NCBI GenBank assembly: GCA_937910975.1
Contig: CALEMZ010000028.1
Location: 1 to 6,787, forward strand
From: an uncultured Pseudorhodobacter sp.
Lineage (GTDB): Bacteria > Pseudomonadota > Alphaproteobacteria > Rhodobacterales > Rhodobacteraceae
Length of the DNA: 6,787 nt
Reading direction: 5' to 3'
Part shown: positions 1-6,249 of the stretch, one piece after another
Position numbering within the stretch: position 1 is the stretch's first letter
Layout of the letters: each line of letters begins with the position of its first letter
Program-made: the position numbers and the translations under genes
Notes under the pieces: model-generated
The model's database searches: none
What the model was told of the DNA's origin: nothing
Seen by the model: only the letters and a program-made list of their open reading frames with translations

Positions 1-237
1 CGAAGAAATCCGCGCCTTCAGCTCAACCGTTGCACTTGATCTTTGAATCCGCCCTGTGCGTGTACTGTTGGATGCATGCGCTGAAATTTATAAGTAAATG
101 AAAGAAAACAATATCTACTACTTACCTGCGAAATTTTAACCCCTGTTTGCAGGCGCGTGAATTGAAGCTATGGCGCGGGCGGAAGCCAGCTTACTATCTG
201 TTGTTATGAGCAGGAGGAGAGACGGATATTACCGGAT
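1..237. other. Intergenic stretch with an AT-rich patch; no supported gene
   Basis: No convincing coding region is visible. The first 46 bases are open in plus frame 2 and end at a TGA (44-46), giving a 14-residue tail that could be the C-terminus of a gene entering from the left, but it is too short to call. Positions about 81-140 are clearly AT-richer than the surroundings. They contain a 6-bp inverted repeat, TAAGTA (91-96) and TACTTA (119-124), and two copies of GAAATTT (83-89 and 130-136). This could be a promoter or regulatory region for a gene outside the window. A strong-looking AGGAGGAG near 211-218 on the plus strand has no start codon at a proper distance. Confidence 0.4.
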
Positions 238-759
238 CTATCGGATGCTGGGTGATTGCAGCCCGGATATCAACTCTTCGACCATCGTCGAGATCAGCTC
301 AGACCTGCTCGAAACCCCCGCCTTGCGGTAGATGGCGGCACTTTGCGCCTTGATGGTGCCTTCGCGGGTGGCCCGCATTGTGGCGATGTCGGCAATTGGT
401 ACACCTTTGATCGACAAAAGCGCCACATCGCGTTCGGCGGTAGTGAGGCCCCAGCGCACAAAATGTTGCTCAATCACCTCTTGAAATGCGCCGGATACAA
501 CATCGAGTTCACGTTCCACCTTAGTGTTACGCCGCAACAAATGGCGGTATTCACGCAGCGTGAGGCTGGCGCCGATGGCAAGCCCTATGACGGCTAGCGC
601 CTCCAGCACGCCATGCAGGCGAACGCCCTCCCATTCCATAACGATATCGGTCAGAAAGATCAGACCGCAGCCAATTTGCAGGGTAGCTGCGGCGAGGAAC
701 AACCTGCGCCGCAGTGAGTTTTTCCGTACGTCAATAGGGGCCTGGATGGTCATCCACAC
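238..759 (-). CDS. Membrane-tethered LuxR-type HTH transcriptional regulator
   Basis: The protein is about 173 residues. Two hydrophobic helices (about 20-40 and 50-69) precede a charged linker (70-102) and a C-terminal LuxR/GerE-type helix-turn-helix (about 104-165). The HTH is recognisable from LTTAERDVALL, a central GVPIADIA, then EGTIKAQSAAIYRKAGVSSR, which matches the family pattern LTxrE...G...EIA...TVK...KxGV..R. There is no receiver or ligand-binding domain, so the membrane segments, or a partner in the membrane, are the likely sensor input. It is the last gene of a three-gene minus-strand set and overlaps the end of the cytochrome b gene by 29 bases, which suggests translational coupling. 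The start is ambiguous: GTG at 759 has a GGAAG five bases upstream (765-769), while ATG at 753 would give 171 residues. Target genes are unknown; autoregulation of this operon is the obvious guess. Confidence 0.82.
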   Translation of the reverse strand: MWMTIQAPIDVRKNSLRRRLFLAAATLQIGCGLIFLTDIVMEWEGVRLHGVLEALAVIGLAIGASLTLREYRHLLRRNTKVERELDVVSGAFQEVIEQHFVRWGLTTAERDVALLSIKGVPIADIATMRATREGTIKAQSAAIYRKAGVSSRSELISTMVEELISGLQSPSIR

Positions 760-1291
760 GCTTTCTTCCGGAGATCATTGCCCGGACTAGGTTTTCAGAA
801 TGGCGATAGCTTGCAAGTACCACGCCAGTGACGTGCAGGGCAATCAGGACCAAAAGACCGTCGGCGAGGGCCTCATGCAGCTCTTCCAACCAATCTTTGC
901 CGTAATATTGATCCATGCCCATCATATAGCCCGAGCCCCCGACAAGGCCAAGCGTAACAAGGAGCGCCACGATCATCGCGGCCCCGGCCGGATTATGCCC
1001 CAGATAGCGCCGCTCCGTTCCAGACAAGATGTCGCGGAGATAGGCAATCAGCCGGCGCGGGCCGGGAAGAAAGCTGGCAAAGCGGGCATGACGGCCACCG
1101 ATAAGCCCCCAGACCAGCCGGAAGGTCAGAAGGGCCAGTACGACATACCCCAGATAGCGATGAACCTTACGCAGGTCTTCGGTCAGGTAGGCCCCTAAGA
1201 CCATGGCCACCAGAGACCAGTGGAAGAGGCGCACCCCAAGATCCCAGACACGCGTTGTTGCTGGGGACGATTGTTGTGAAATACTTGACAT
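731..1291 (-). CDS. Cytochrome b561-type membrane protein (di-heme cytochrome b)
   Basis: This 186-residue protein has four predicted transmembrane helices (about 21-38, 45-63, 104-125 and 142-162) and fits the small Ni-hydrogenase-type cytochrome b / b561 family (COG3658-like). Candidate heme ligands are H24 in LFHW, H44 in VHRYLGY, H139 in ELHEALAD and H153 in ALHVTG. The segment GHNPAGA (98-104), with H99, is a further family signature. Such proteins move electrons across or within the inner membrane, often to or from a small periplasmic partner. The ATG at 1291 is supported by an AGGAGG six bases upstream (1298-1303 on the plus strand). It begins 21 bases after the PepSY gene and overlaps the LuxR-type gene at its end, so the three genes are very probably one operon. 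The physiological electron donor and acceptor cannot be told from sequence. Confidence 0.9.
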   Translation of the reverse strand: MSSISQQSSPATTRVWDLGVRLFHWSLVAMVLGAYLTEDLRKVHRYLGYVVLALLTFRLVWGLIGGRHARFASFLPGPRRLIAYLRDILSGTERRYLGHNPAGAAMIVALLVTLGLVGGSGYMMGMDQYYGKDWLEELHEALADGLLVLIALHVTGVVLASYRHSENLVRAMISGRKRVDDHPGPY

Positions 1292-1312
1292 GATGCGCCT
1301 CCTGTTCTGGGT

Positions 1313-1570
1313 TTAGTCTTCGATACGCTCGATTTCGATGCCGGTGTTGGGATCAAAGAAAATTTCGAATTTTTTGTCATTCAGCTTGCCGTAAACTTCA
1401 TAGCAGCCGCCACCGTTGATCTTAAACGCTATGACCTGGCCACCTTCGTCTTCAAAGGCTTTCAGAGATTCCCAGACGGGCTTGAGGGTTTCGCCTGGGT
1501 TGCAGGCGGGTTCGGCCAGCACGGGGGCGGCTAAGGTGGCGAAGACTGCGGTGAGAAGAAGTTTTTTCAT
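1313..1570 (-). CDS. Secreted PepSY-domain protein
   Basis: This is an 85-residue protein with a clear Sec signal peptide: two lysines at 2-3, a hydrophobic core, and likely cleavage after A19 (VLA|EP). The mature part of about 66 residues is a single PepSY-like domain, visible as GGQVIAFKI, then CYEVYGKLNDKKFEIFFDP and the closing TGIEIERIED. C23 and C56 could form a disulfide in the periplasm. PepSY domains are small periplasmic modules, often found next to or fused to membrane redox proteins and regulators. Here the gene leads an operon with a cytochrome b561-type protein and a membrane-bound LuxR-type regulator, so a periplasmic sensing or accessory role to the cytochrome is plausible. 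That role is inferred from context only. An AGGA lies eight bases before the ATG. Confidence 0.85.
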   Translation of the reverse strand: MKKLLLTAVFATLAAPVLAEPACNPGETLKPVWESLKAFEDEGGQVIAFKINGGGCYEVYGKLNDKKFEIFFDPNTGIEIERIED

Positions 1571-1596
1571 GGTGTGATCCTGTAAGAAATTGTGCC

Positions 1597-1611
1597 CTGA
1601 CAGGGTGTCAG
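1597..1611. promoter_or_regulatory. Inverted repeat upstream of the PepSY operon
   Basis: CTGACA-GGG-TGTCAG is a perfect 6-bp inverted repeat with a 3-base centre. It overlaps a second small palindrome, CCCTG-A-CAGGG (1595-1605). It lies 26-41 bases before the PepSY start codon, in its 5' leader or at the promoter. It could be an operator or a short leader hairpin; the sequence alone does not decide. Confidence 0.3.
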
Positions 1612-1660
1612 CGGCTTAGGATCGGCTATCCGGAAGGTGCGGGCAGGACTATATGCGAAA

Positions 1661-1684
1661 GGCTTATTTGGCGCGACATAAGCC
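1661..1684. promoter_or_regulatory. 7-bp inverted repeat, candidate operator
   Basis: GGCTTAT and ATAAGCC form a perfect 7-bp dyad separated by 10 bases (arms 1661-1667 and 1678-1684). A related half-site, ATAAGCG (1712-1718), lies nearby. The dyad sits between the end of the rutR-like gene and the start of the PepSY gene. Its span of about two helical turns suits a dimeric regulator such as the LuxR-type protein of this operon. A weak terminator for the rutR-like gene is the alternative, but no T-run follows on either strand. Confidence 0.35.
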
Positions 1685-1726
1685 AAGGTTTATACTTTTA
1701 TACCTTTGGTAATAAGCGATATTATA
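1683..1726 (-). promoter_or_regulatory. AT-rich candidate promoter of the PepSY-cytochrome-LuxR operon
   Basis: In an otherwise GC-rich setting this stretch carries a perfect TATAAT on the minus strand (plus 1721-1726). It also holds an imperfect dyad with CCAAGG at 1683-1688 and CCTTTGG at 1703-1709, and a doubled TTTATAC element between those arms. Transcription to the left would give a leader of roughly 140 bases containing both inverted repeats described nearby. I find no good -35 hexamer at 16-18 bases, so the call is tentative. A -10-like TATAGT on the minus strand near 1650-1655 is an alternative, also without a good -35. Confidence 0.25.
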
Positions 1727-1741
1727 TTGATCTGTAAGAAA

Positions 1742-2398
1742 TCAAACCGCGCTGATTCCGCGCAAGATGATCTGTTTGACATTGTGTTTGGCGGCTTGCC
1801 AATCGGCTTCCGACAATGGCTTGCCGCCGTTCAGGGTTTCGACTTGATGGCCGAAATCGGCGTAATGCTGGGTGGTGGCCCAGAGCATATAGAGCAGGTG
1901 TCGCGGGTTGATCGGCGCCATCTTGCCCGCATCAATCCAACCTTGGATCACGCGGATACGCCCATCGGTCCAGTCGCGCAGGGTATTTTCCAGATAATCC
2001 TGAATAACGGGCGCACCATGCATCACTTCGGAGGCCCAGACCTTGGAGCCATTGGGATGACGGCGCGAGATTTCCATCTTGGTGTCGATATAGGCCCCGA
2101 TGCCCGTGGCCGGGTCCGGCGCATTGTCAAAGCTGTCGGCGGCATGAAGCCATATCTCGAAAATATCCTGCACCACGCGGCGGTAAAGCTCTTCTTTCGT
2201 CGCAAAATAGTAATGCAGATTGGCCTTGGGCAGCCCGGCCACATCGGCGATCAATTGCATAGTGGCCCCGCCGAATCCGGCCTCAGCAAAGACCTTTTCC
2301 GCCGCCGAAAGGATCGTGCGTTCATTTTCGCGGCGGGATTCTATGCGATTGTGGGGGCGTTTTTGGGGGCGTTTGGTGGGCGGGGCTTGGCTTGTCAT
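1742..2398 (-). CDS. rutR: RutR-like TetR-family repressor of pyrimidine catabolism
   Basis: This 218-residue protein has an N-terminal TetR helix-turn-helix (about 23-76, with GFGGATMQLIADVAGLPKANLHYYFATKEELY) and a C-terminal ligand domain of the YcdC/RutR type. From memory it resembles Escherichia coli RutR along its length, including LEVSR/MEISRRHP near 108-115, AGAPL/HGAPV near 127-131 and a nearly identical APINPRHL...WATTQHYADF block (161-182). RutR binds uracil and then releases DNA. The ATG at 2398 is chosen because it is the only methionine close upstream of the HTH and gives a RutR-like length; the ribosome site is weak. The reading frame stays open far upstream, but only antisense to the carbamoylase gene. 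The gene is divergent from the catabolic operon, with a RutR-type operator between them, so autoregulation and control of that operon are likely. Confidence 0.9.
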   Translation of the reverse strand: MTSQAPPTKRPQKRPHNRIESRRENERTILSAAEKVFAEAGFGGATMQLIADVAGLPKANLHYYFATKEELYRRVVQDIFEIWLHAADSFDNAPDPATGIGAYIDTKMEISRRHPNGSKVWASEVMHGAPVIQDYLENTLRDWTDGRIRVIQGWIDAGKMAPINPRHLLYMLWATTQHYADFGHQVETLNGGKPLSEADWQAAKHNVKQIILRGISAV

Positions 2399-2426
2399 CT
2401 TTTGGTGCTCTTGATTGCGAATTTTC

Positions 2427-2442
2427 TTGACCGGTTGGTCAG
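2427..2442. promoter_or_regulatory. RutR-type operator in the divergent promoter region
   Basis: TTGACCGGTTGGTCAG matches the RutR palindrome as I know it (TTGACCANNTGGTCAA) at 12 of 14 fixed positions. The core TGACC-GGTT-GGTCA (2428-2441) is a perfect inverted repeat. It lies between the rutR-like gene (start 2398) and the carbamoylase gene (start 2528), where one site could control both directions. Its left half, TTGACC, could also serve as a plus-strand -35 element, though no good -10 follows at the expected distance. Bound repressor would block polymerase until uracil is present. Confidence 0.8.
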
Positions 2443-2472
2443 ATTGTGGTGCGCTGTGGTTAAAGCATAGGG

Positions 2473-2490
2473 CCGCGAAGAGACTCGCGG
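2473..2490 (+). other. Hairpin in the 5' leader of the carbamoylase gene
   Basis: CCGCGA-AGAGAC-TCGCGG forms a perfect 6-bp stem with a 6-base loop, 37-55 bases before the start codon. A competing pairing is possible between AGGGCC (2469-2474) and GGCCCT (2503-2508), because the two structures share bases 2473-2474. There is no U-run, so it is not a normal terminator. It may only stabilise the mRNA 5' end, or be chance. Confidence 0.25.
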
Positions 2491-2527
2491 CAAGGGGCAA
2501 TAGGCCCTGAAACACAGGAGAAAAGTG

Positions 2528-3778
2528 ATGGCGGCACCCGGCGAGAACCTGCGGATCAATGGCGCGCGGCTGTGGGACAGCTTGATGGAGATGGCCAAAA
2601 TTGGCCCCGGCGTGGCGGGTGGCAACAATCGCCAGACTCTGACGGATGATGACGCAAAAGGCCGCGCGCTGTTTCAGCAATGGTGCGAGGCAGCGGGCAT
2701 GAGCATGGGCGTGGACAGCATGGGTACGATGTTTGCCACACGCCCCGGCACGGACCCGGATGCGCTGCCGGTATATATGGGGTCGCATTTGGATACCCAG
2801 CCCACGGGCGGCAAATATGACGGGGTTCTGGGGGTTTTGGGCGCGCTGGAGGTTGTGCGCTCGATGAATGATGCTGGCATTAAGACCAAACATCCGGTTG
2901 TGGTGACAAACTGGACCAATGAGGAAGGCACGCGCTTTGCCCCCGCGATGCTGGCCTCTGGCGTGTTCGCCGGGATGCACAGCCAAGACTGGGCTTACGA
3001 CCGCCGCGATGCCGAAGGGAAAGCCTTTGGCGATGAGTTGAAGCGGATTGGTTGGGTCGGCGACGAAAAGGTCGGCGCGCGCAAGATTCATGCGATGATT
3101 GAACTGCATATTGAGCAAGGCCCGATTTTGGAGGCCGAGGGCCGTGATGTGGGGGTTGTGACCCATGGGCAGGGCCTGTGGTGGTTGCAGATCACGTTGA
3201 CGGGCAAGGATGCCCATACCGGATCGACGCCGATGAACATGCGGGTCAATGCCGGGCTTGGCATGGCGCGGATTACCGAGCGCGTGCATCAGATTGCCAT
3301 GAGTCATCAACCCGGTGCCGTGGGGGCGGTGGGGCATGTGAATGTGTACCCCAACTCACGCAATGTGATCCCCGGACGCGCGGTGTTCACGGTGGATATC
3401 CGCACCCCTGATCAGGCCAAGCTGGATGCGATGAAGGCGGAAGTGGAGCGCGCGGCGCATGCGGTGGCCACTGAGCTGGGCCTCGGGATTGAGATCGAGG
3501 ATGTCGGCCATTTCGACCCGGTGACGTTTGATGCGGGGCTGGTCAAGGTGGTGCGCGCCTCTGCCGAGCGGTTGGGCTATAGCCATATGGATATCATCTC
3601 TGGGGCCGGGCATGATGCGTGTTGGATCAACCGGGTGGCCCCGACGGTGATGATCATGTGCCCCTGCGTGGATGGGCTTTCACATAATGAGGCGGAGGAG
3701 ATTTCGCCGGAGTGGGCTGCCGCGGGGACGGATGTGATGTTTCACGCTGTGCTGGAGGTGGCGGGGGTGGTGGCATGA
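2528..3778 (+). CDS. hyuC: Zn-dependent N-carbamoyl amidohydrolase, probable beta-ureidopropionase
   Basis: The 416-residue protein belongs to the M20-like hydantoinase/carbamoylase family. Expected di-metal ligands are present: H87 and D89 of GSHLDT, D98 of KYDG, E132/E133 of TNEEG, H194 of LHIEQG and H386 of LSHNEAEE. Substrate and dimer-domain residues also fit: H230 in HTGSTPM, R239, N279 in NVIPG and R291 in DIR. The family removes the carbamoyl group from N-carbamoyl amino acids. Because dihydropyrimidinase is the next gene and a RutR-like repressor is adjacent, the likely substrate is N-carbamoyl-beta-alanine (or the thymine-derived homologue), giving the beta-amino acid, CO2 and ammonia; an N-carbamoyl-L-amino acid hydrolase is the alternative. 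GTG (2525) and ATG (2528) are adjacent. ATG is preferred because AGGAG (2516-2520) lies seven bases before it. Confidence 0.92.
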   Translation: MAAPGENLRINGARLWDSLMEMAKIGPGVAGGNNRQTLTDDDAKGRALFQQWCEAAGMSMGVDSMGTMFATRPGTDPDALPVYMGSHLDTQPTGGKYDGVLGVLGALEVVRSMNDAGIKTKHPVVVTNWTNEEGTRFAPAMLASGVFAGMHSQDWAYDRRDAEGKAFGDELKRIGWVGDEKVGARKIHAMIELHIEQGPILEAEGRDVGVVTHGQGLWWLQITLTGKDAHTGSTPMNMRVNAGLGMARITERVHQIAMSHQPGAVGAVGHVNVYPNSRNVIPGRAVFTVDIRTPDQAKLDAMKAEVERAAHAVATELGLGIEIEDVGHFDPVTFDAGLVKVVRASAERLGYSHMDIISGAGHDACWINRVAPTVMIMCPCVDGLSHNEAEEISPEWAAAGTDVMFHAVLEVAGVVA

Positions 3779-3876
3779 GCCGCGCTGGAGAGGCGATTAG
3801 TATGCGGAACCTGAACCTCTTGGGGTTTTCGGCCCCTCCGTCCGCCCCCGAGGATATTTGTGAACAGATAAGATAG
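3775..3876 (+). CDS. Possible coupled mini-ORF across an intergenic repeat (33 residues)
   Basis: The ATG at 3775 overlaps the carbamoylase stop codon (ATGA) and opens a 33-codon frame ending at TAG (3874-3876). The C-terminal part, APEDICEQIR, is encoded by an intergenic element also found after the ATPase gene, where it reads PPEDIFAEKKAR in the same phase. It has no recognisable domain and no signal peptide. It may be a chance frame through a DNA repeat, or a translated coupling peptide. I regard production of a functional protein as unlikely but worth recording. Confidence 0.15.
   Translation: MSRAGEAISMRNLNLLGFSAPPSAPEDICEQIR
3822..3876. repeat. Intergenic repeat copy 1 (hairpin, C-tract, GAGGATATTT)
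   Basis: The order is a small hairpin GGGG-N7-CCCC (3822-3836), a C-tract (3845-3849), the decamer GAGGATATTT (3850-3859) and a purine-rich tail ending near AGATAGAAG. The same order recurs at 6268-6340, with the decamer and preceding C-tract identical. It lies in the 152-base gap between the carbamoylase and dihydropyrimidinase genes. From memory, similar elements are common between genes in Rhodobacteraceae genomes; I could not check copy number here. A mild attenuator or mRNA-processing role is possible. Confidence 0.55.
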
Positions 3877-3889
3877 AAGCGGGCAGCCT

Positions 3890-3904
3890 GATCGGGGGAT
3901 CGGG
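3890..3904. repeat. Short tandem GATCGGG repeat
   Basis: GATCGGG occurs twice with an 8-base period (3890-3896 and 3898-3904), 26 bases before the dihydropyrimidinase start. It could be a protein-binding site for an internal promoter, but two short copies can arise by chance in GC-rich DNA. Confidence 0.2.
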
Positions 3905-3930
3905 CGGGTTCAGACAGAGAAGGACGAGCG

Positions 3931-5382
3931 ATGAGCACAGTTATCAAGAACGGAACCATCGTGACGCATGATCTGACCTATAAGGCGGATGTGCTGATCG
4001 AAGGCGGGCGGATTGCGGCGATCGGGCCGGGGCTGAAGGGCGATAAGGTGCTGGATGCCACGGGCTGCTACGTGATGCCCGGCGGGATTGATCCGCATAC
4101 GCATTTGGAAATGCCGTTCATGGGCACCTATTCCGCAGACGATTTTGAAAGCGGAACGCGGGCGGCGCTGGCGGGTGGCACGACGATGGTGATCGATTTT
4201 GCGCTGCCGTCTCCGGGGCAGGGCCTGCTTGATGCGCTTGAGATGTGGCACAACAAATCGGGCCGCGCGAATTGCGATTATTCCTACCACATGGCGGTGA
4301 CATGGTGGGGGGAGAAGGTTTTCGACGATATGGCAAAGGTGGTGGACAAGGGGATCACCAGCTTCAAGCATTTCCTCGCCTATAAGGGCGCGCTGATGGT
4401 GAATGATGATGAGTTGTTTCACTCGTTCACGCGCTGCGCCGATCTGGGTGCGGTGGCGATGGTGCATGCCGAGAATGGCGATGTGGTGGCTGAGTTGCAA
4501 GCGCGGCTAATGGCGGCAGGCAACACCGGGCCAGAGGCCCATGCCTATTCGCGCCCACCACAGGTGGAGGGCGAGGCCACAAACCGCGCCATCATGATCG
4601 CCGATATGGCGGGGACGCCCTTATATGTGGTCCACACCTCTTGCGAAGAGGCGCATGAGGCCATTCGGCGCGCGCGCCAACAGGGCAAGCGGGTTTGGGG
4701 GGAGCCGTTGATCCAGCATTTGACGCTGGACGAGTCCGAGTATTTCAACCCCGATTGGGACCATGCCGCGCGCCGCGTGATGTCGCCGCCGTTCCGCAAC
4801 AAGCAGCATCAGGACAGTTTGTGGGCGGGTCTGGCATCTGGCTCGCTGAGCGTGGTGGCGACGGATCATTGCGCCTTTACCACGGAGCAAAAGCGGTCTG
4901 GCGTGGGCGATTTCACCAAGATCCCGAATGGTACGGGCGGGCTTGAGGACCGGATGCCGATGCTTTGGACCAATGGGGTGAACACGGGCCGGATCACGAT
5001 GAATGAGTTTGTGGCCGTCACCTCGACCAATGTCGCCAAGATCTTTGGCATGTATCCGAAGAAAGGCGCTGTGGCCGTGGGGTCGGATGCGGATTTGGTG
5101 GTTTGGGACCCTTTGAAGGAAAAGGTGATTGGTGCTGCGCATCAACAATCTTCCATTGATTACAATGTGTTTGAGGGCAAAGCTGTGAAGGGCCTGCCAC
5201 GCTTTACGCTAACACGCGGCCAGGTGGCGGTGCATGATGGCGAGATCCGCACACAAGAGGGCCACGGCGAATACGTTGCGCGCGAACCCAATGGCGCGGT
5301 GAACCGGGCGCTTTCGACTTGGAAAGAATTGACCGCACCGCGGCCTGTGCCGCGCGGCGGCATTCCGGCAACGGGGGTGTGA
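3931..5382 (+). CDS. hydA: Dihydropyrimidinase (D-hydantoinase family)
   Basis: This is a full-length 483-residue cytosolic amidohydrolase, the usual size for the family. It opens 5,6-dihydrouracil or dihydrothymine to N-carbamoyl-beta-alanine or the methyl homologue, the second step of reductive pyrimidine breakdown. All expected di-zinc ligands are visible: H56 and H58 (GGIDPHTHLE), the carboxylated lysine K152 (FLAYKG), H179 (MVHAENGD), H235 (VVHTSCEE) and D312 (ATDHCAF). Substrate-contact signatures SPPFR (285-289) and IPNGTGGLEDR (331-341) are intact. A C-terminal beta-sandwich segment follows (SDADLVVWDP, then VFEGKAVKG). The ATG at 3931 has AGAAGGA (3918-3924) six bases upstream. It lies 152 bases after the carbamoylase gene, which would use its product. 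A hydantoin-specific role is the main alternative, made less likely by the RutR-like regulator. A small GC hairpin (5372-5387) spans its stop codon. Confidence 0.96.
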   Translation: MSTVIKNGTIVTHDLTYKADVLIEGGRIAAIGPGLKGDKVLDATGCYVMPGGIDPHTHLEMPFMGTYSADDFESGTRAALAGGTTMVIDFALPSPGQGLLDALEMWHNKSGRANCDYSYHMAVTWWGEKVFDDMAKVVDKGITSFKHFLAYKGALMVNDDELFHSFTRCADLGAVAMVHAENGDVVAELQARLMAAGNTGPEAHAYSRPPQVEGEATNRAIMIADMAGTPLYVVHTSCEEAHEAIRRARQQGKRVWGEPLIQHLTLDESEYFNPDWDHAARRVMSPPFRNKQHQDSLWAGLASGSLSVVATDHCAFTTEQKRSGVGDFTKIPNGTGGLEDRMPMLWTNGVNTGRITMNEFVAVTSTNVAKIFGMYPKKGAVAVGSDADLVVWDPLKEKVIGAAHQQSSIDYNVFEGKAVKGLPRFTLTRGQVAVHDGEIRTQEGHGEYVAREPNGAVNRALSTWKELTAPRPVPRGGIPATGV

Positions 5383-5454
5383 CCCCGAGACCGGCATGAT
5401 TGGGCGTTTCTGCCTGTTGAAAAATGACGACCAAGGACAGGAAATATTGCAAGA

Positions 5455-6249
5455 ATGACTGCGAATATGTCGGATGTGGTGATCGAGGCGAAAGGTGTCG
5501 GTCTGACGTTTAAGACCAATGACGGGCCGGTGCATGCGCTGAAGGGCGTGGATTTGAGCGTTGAGAAGGGGGAGTTTGTCTCTTTCATCGGGCCGTCGGG
5601 CTGTGGCAAGACCACATTTTTGCGCGCGATTGCAGCACTGGAGACACCGACGGAAGGCAGTTTGACGGTCAATGGGATGAGCGCCGAGGAGGCGCGTCAG
5701 AAACGTGCCTATGGCTATGTGTTTCAGGCGGCGGGGCTTTATCCTTGGCGCACGATTGGCGGGAATATTCGTCTGCCGCTGGAGATCATGGGGTTTTCCA
5801 AGGCGGAACAGGCCGAGCGGGTGGAGCGGGTGTTGAATCTGGTGGACCTCAAGGGGTTTGGCAAGAAATTCCCCTGGCAACTTTCGGGGGGGATGCAGCA
5901 GCGCGCCAGCATTGCGCGGGCTTTGGCCTTTGATGCCGATATTTTGTTGATGGATGAGCCGTTTGGTGCGCTCGATGAAATTGTGCGTGACCATCTTAAT
6001 GAGCAGCTATTGGCACTTTGGGGGCGGACGCAAAAGACGATTTGTTTCGTGACCCATTCGATCCCGGAGGCGGTGTATCTGTCGACCAAGATCGTGGTGA
6101 TGAGCCCACGGCCGGGGCGGATTACGGATGTGATCGAGAGTCCCTTGCCGAAGGGGCGCCCTTTGGACATTCGCGACAGCCGTGAGTTTATTGATATTGC
6201 GCATCGGGTGCGGGATGGTTTGCGCGCGGGGCATTCTTATGATGATTGA
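5455..6249 (+). CDS. ABC transporter ATP-binding protein, SsuB/TauB-like, probable pyrimidine importer
   Basis: The 264-residue ATPase has every catalytic motif: Walker A GPSGCGKT (46-53), Q-loop Q91 in YVFQAAGLYPW, signature LSGGMQQR (143-150), Walker B ILLMDEP (163-169), D-loop GALDE (171-175) and switch H201 in VTHSIPEA. The YPWRTIGGNI and VVMSPRPGRI segments are typical of the nitrate/sulfonate/taurine/pyrimidine-precursor importer class. It would energise uptake through the permease encoded next. The substrate is inferred from position, 72 bases after dihydropyrimidinase in a RutR-linked operon: a pyrimidine, dihydropyrimidine or hydantoin-like compound. The start is not certain. ATG 5455 has AGGA 12 bases away (5439-5442), while an in-frame ATG at 5467 lacks a better site. 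The 3' end overlaps a small frame starting at 6239. Confidence 0.93.
   Translation: MTANMSDVVIEAKGVGLTFKTNDGPVHALKGVDLSVEKGEFVSFIGPSGCGKTTFLRAIAALETPTEGSLTVNGMSAEEARQKRAYGYVFQAAGLYPWRTIGGNIRLPLEIMGFSKAEQAERVERVLNLVDLKGFGKKFPWQLSGGMQQRASIARALAFDADILLMDEPFGALDEIVRDHLNEQLLALWGRTQKTICFVTHSIPEAVYLSTKIVVMSPRPGRITDVIESPLPKGRPLDIRDSREFIDIAHRVRDGLRAGHSYDD

Noticed and set aside
207..332. Plus-strand ATG-led frame next to a strong AGGAGG
   Set aside because: The purine run lies inside the frame just after the ATG, not before it, and the frame is mostly antisense to the LuxR-type gene.
1706..2470. Plus-strand open frame of 254 codons
   Set aside because: It is antisense to the rutR-like gene, shows no recognisable domain, and crosses the operator and promoter region.
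2399..3337. Long in-frame upstream extension of the TetR-family gene on the minus strand, up to 531 codons in all
   Set aside because: The extra part is antisense to the carbamoylase gene, has low-complexity His/Arg/Ala-rich composition and crosses the RutR operator. A RutR-sized protein starts naturally at 2398.
3910..4500. Minus-strand open frame of 196 codons
   Set aside because: It lies antisense within dihydropyrimidinase, whose motifs are complete. The His/Arg-rich product is typical of a shadow frame in GC-rich DNA.
5209..5994. Minus-strand open frame of 261 codons
   Set aside because: It is antisense to the end of dihydropyrimidinase and the start of the ATPase, both certain genes, and shows no domain.
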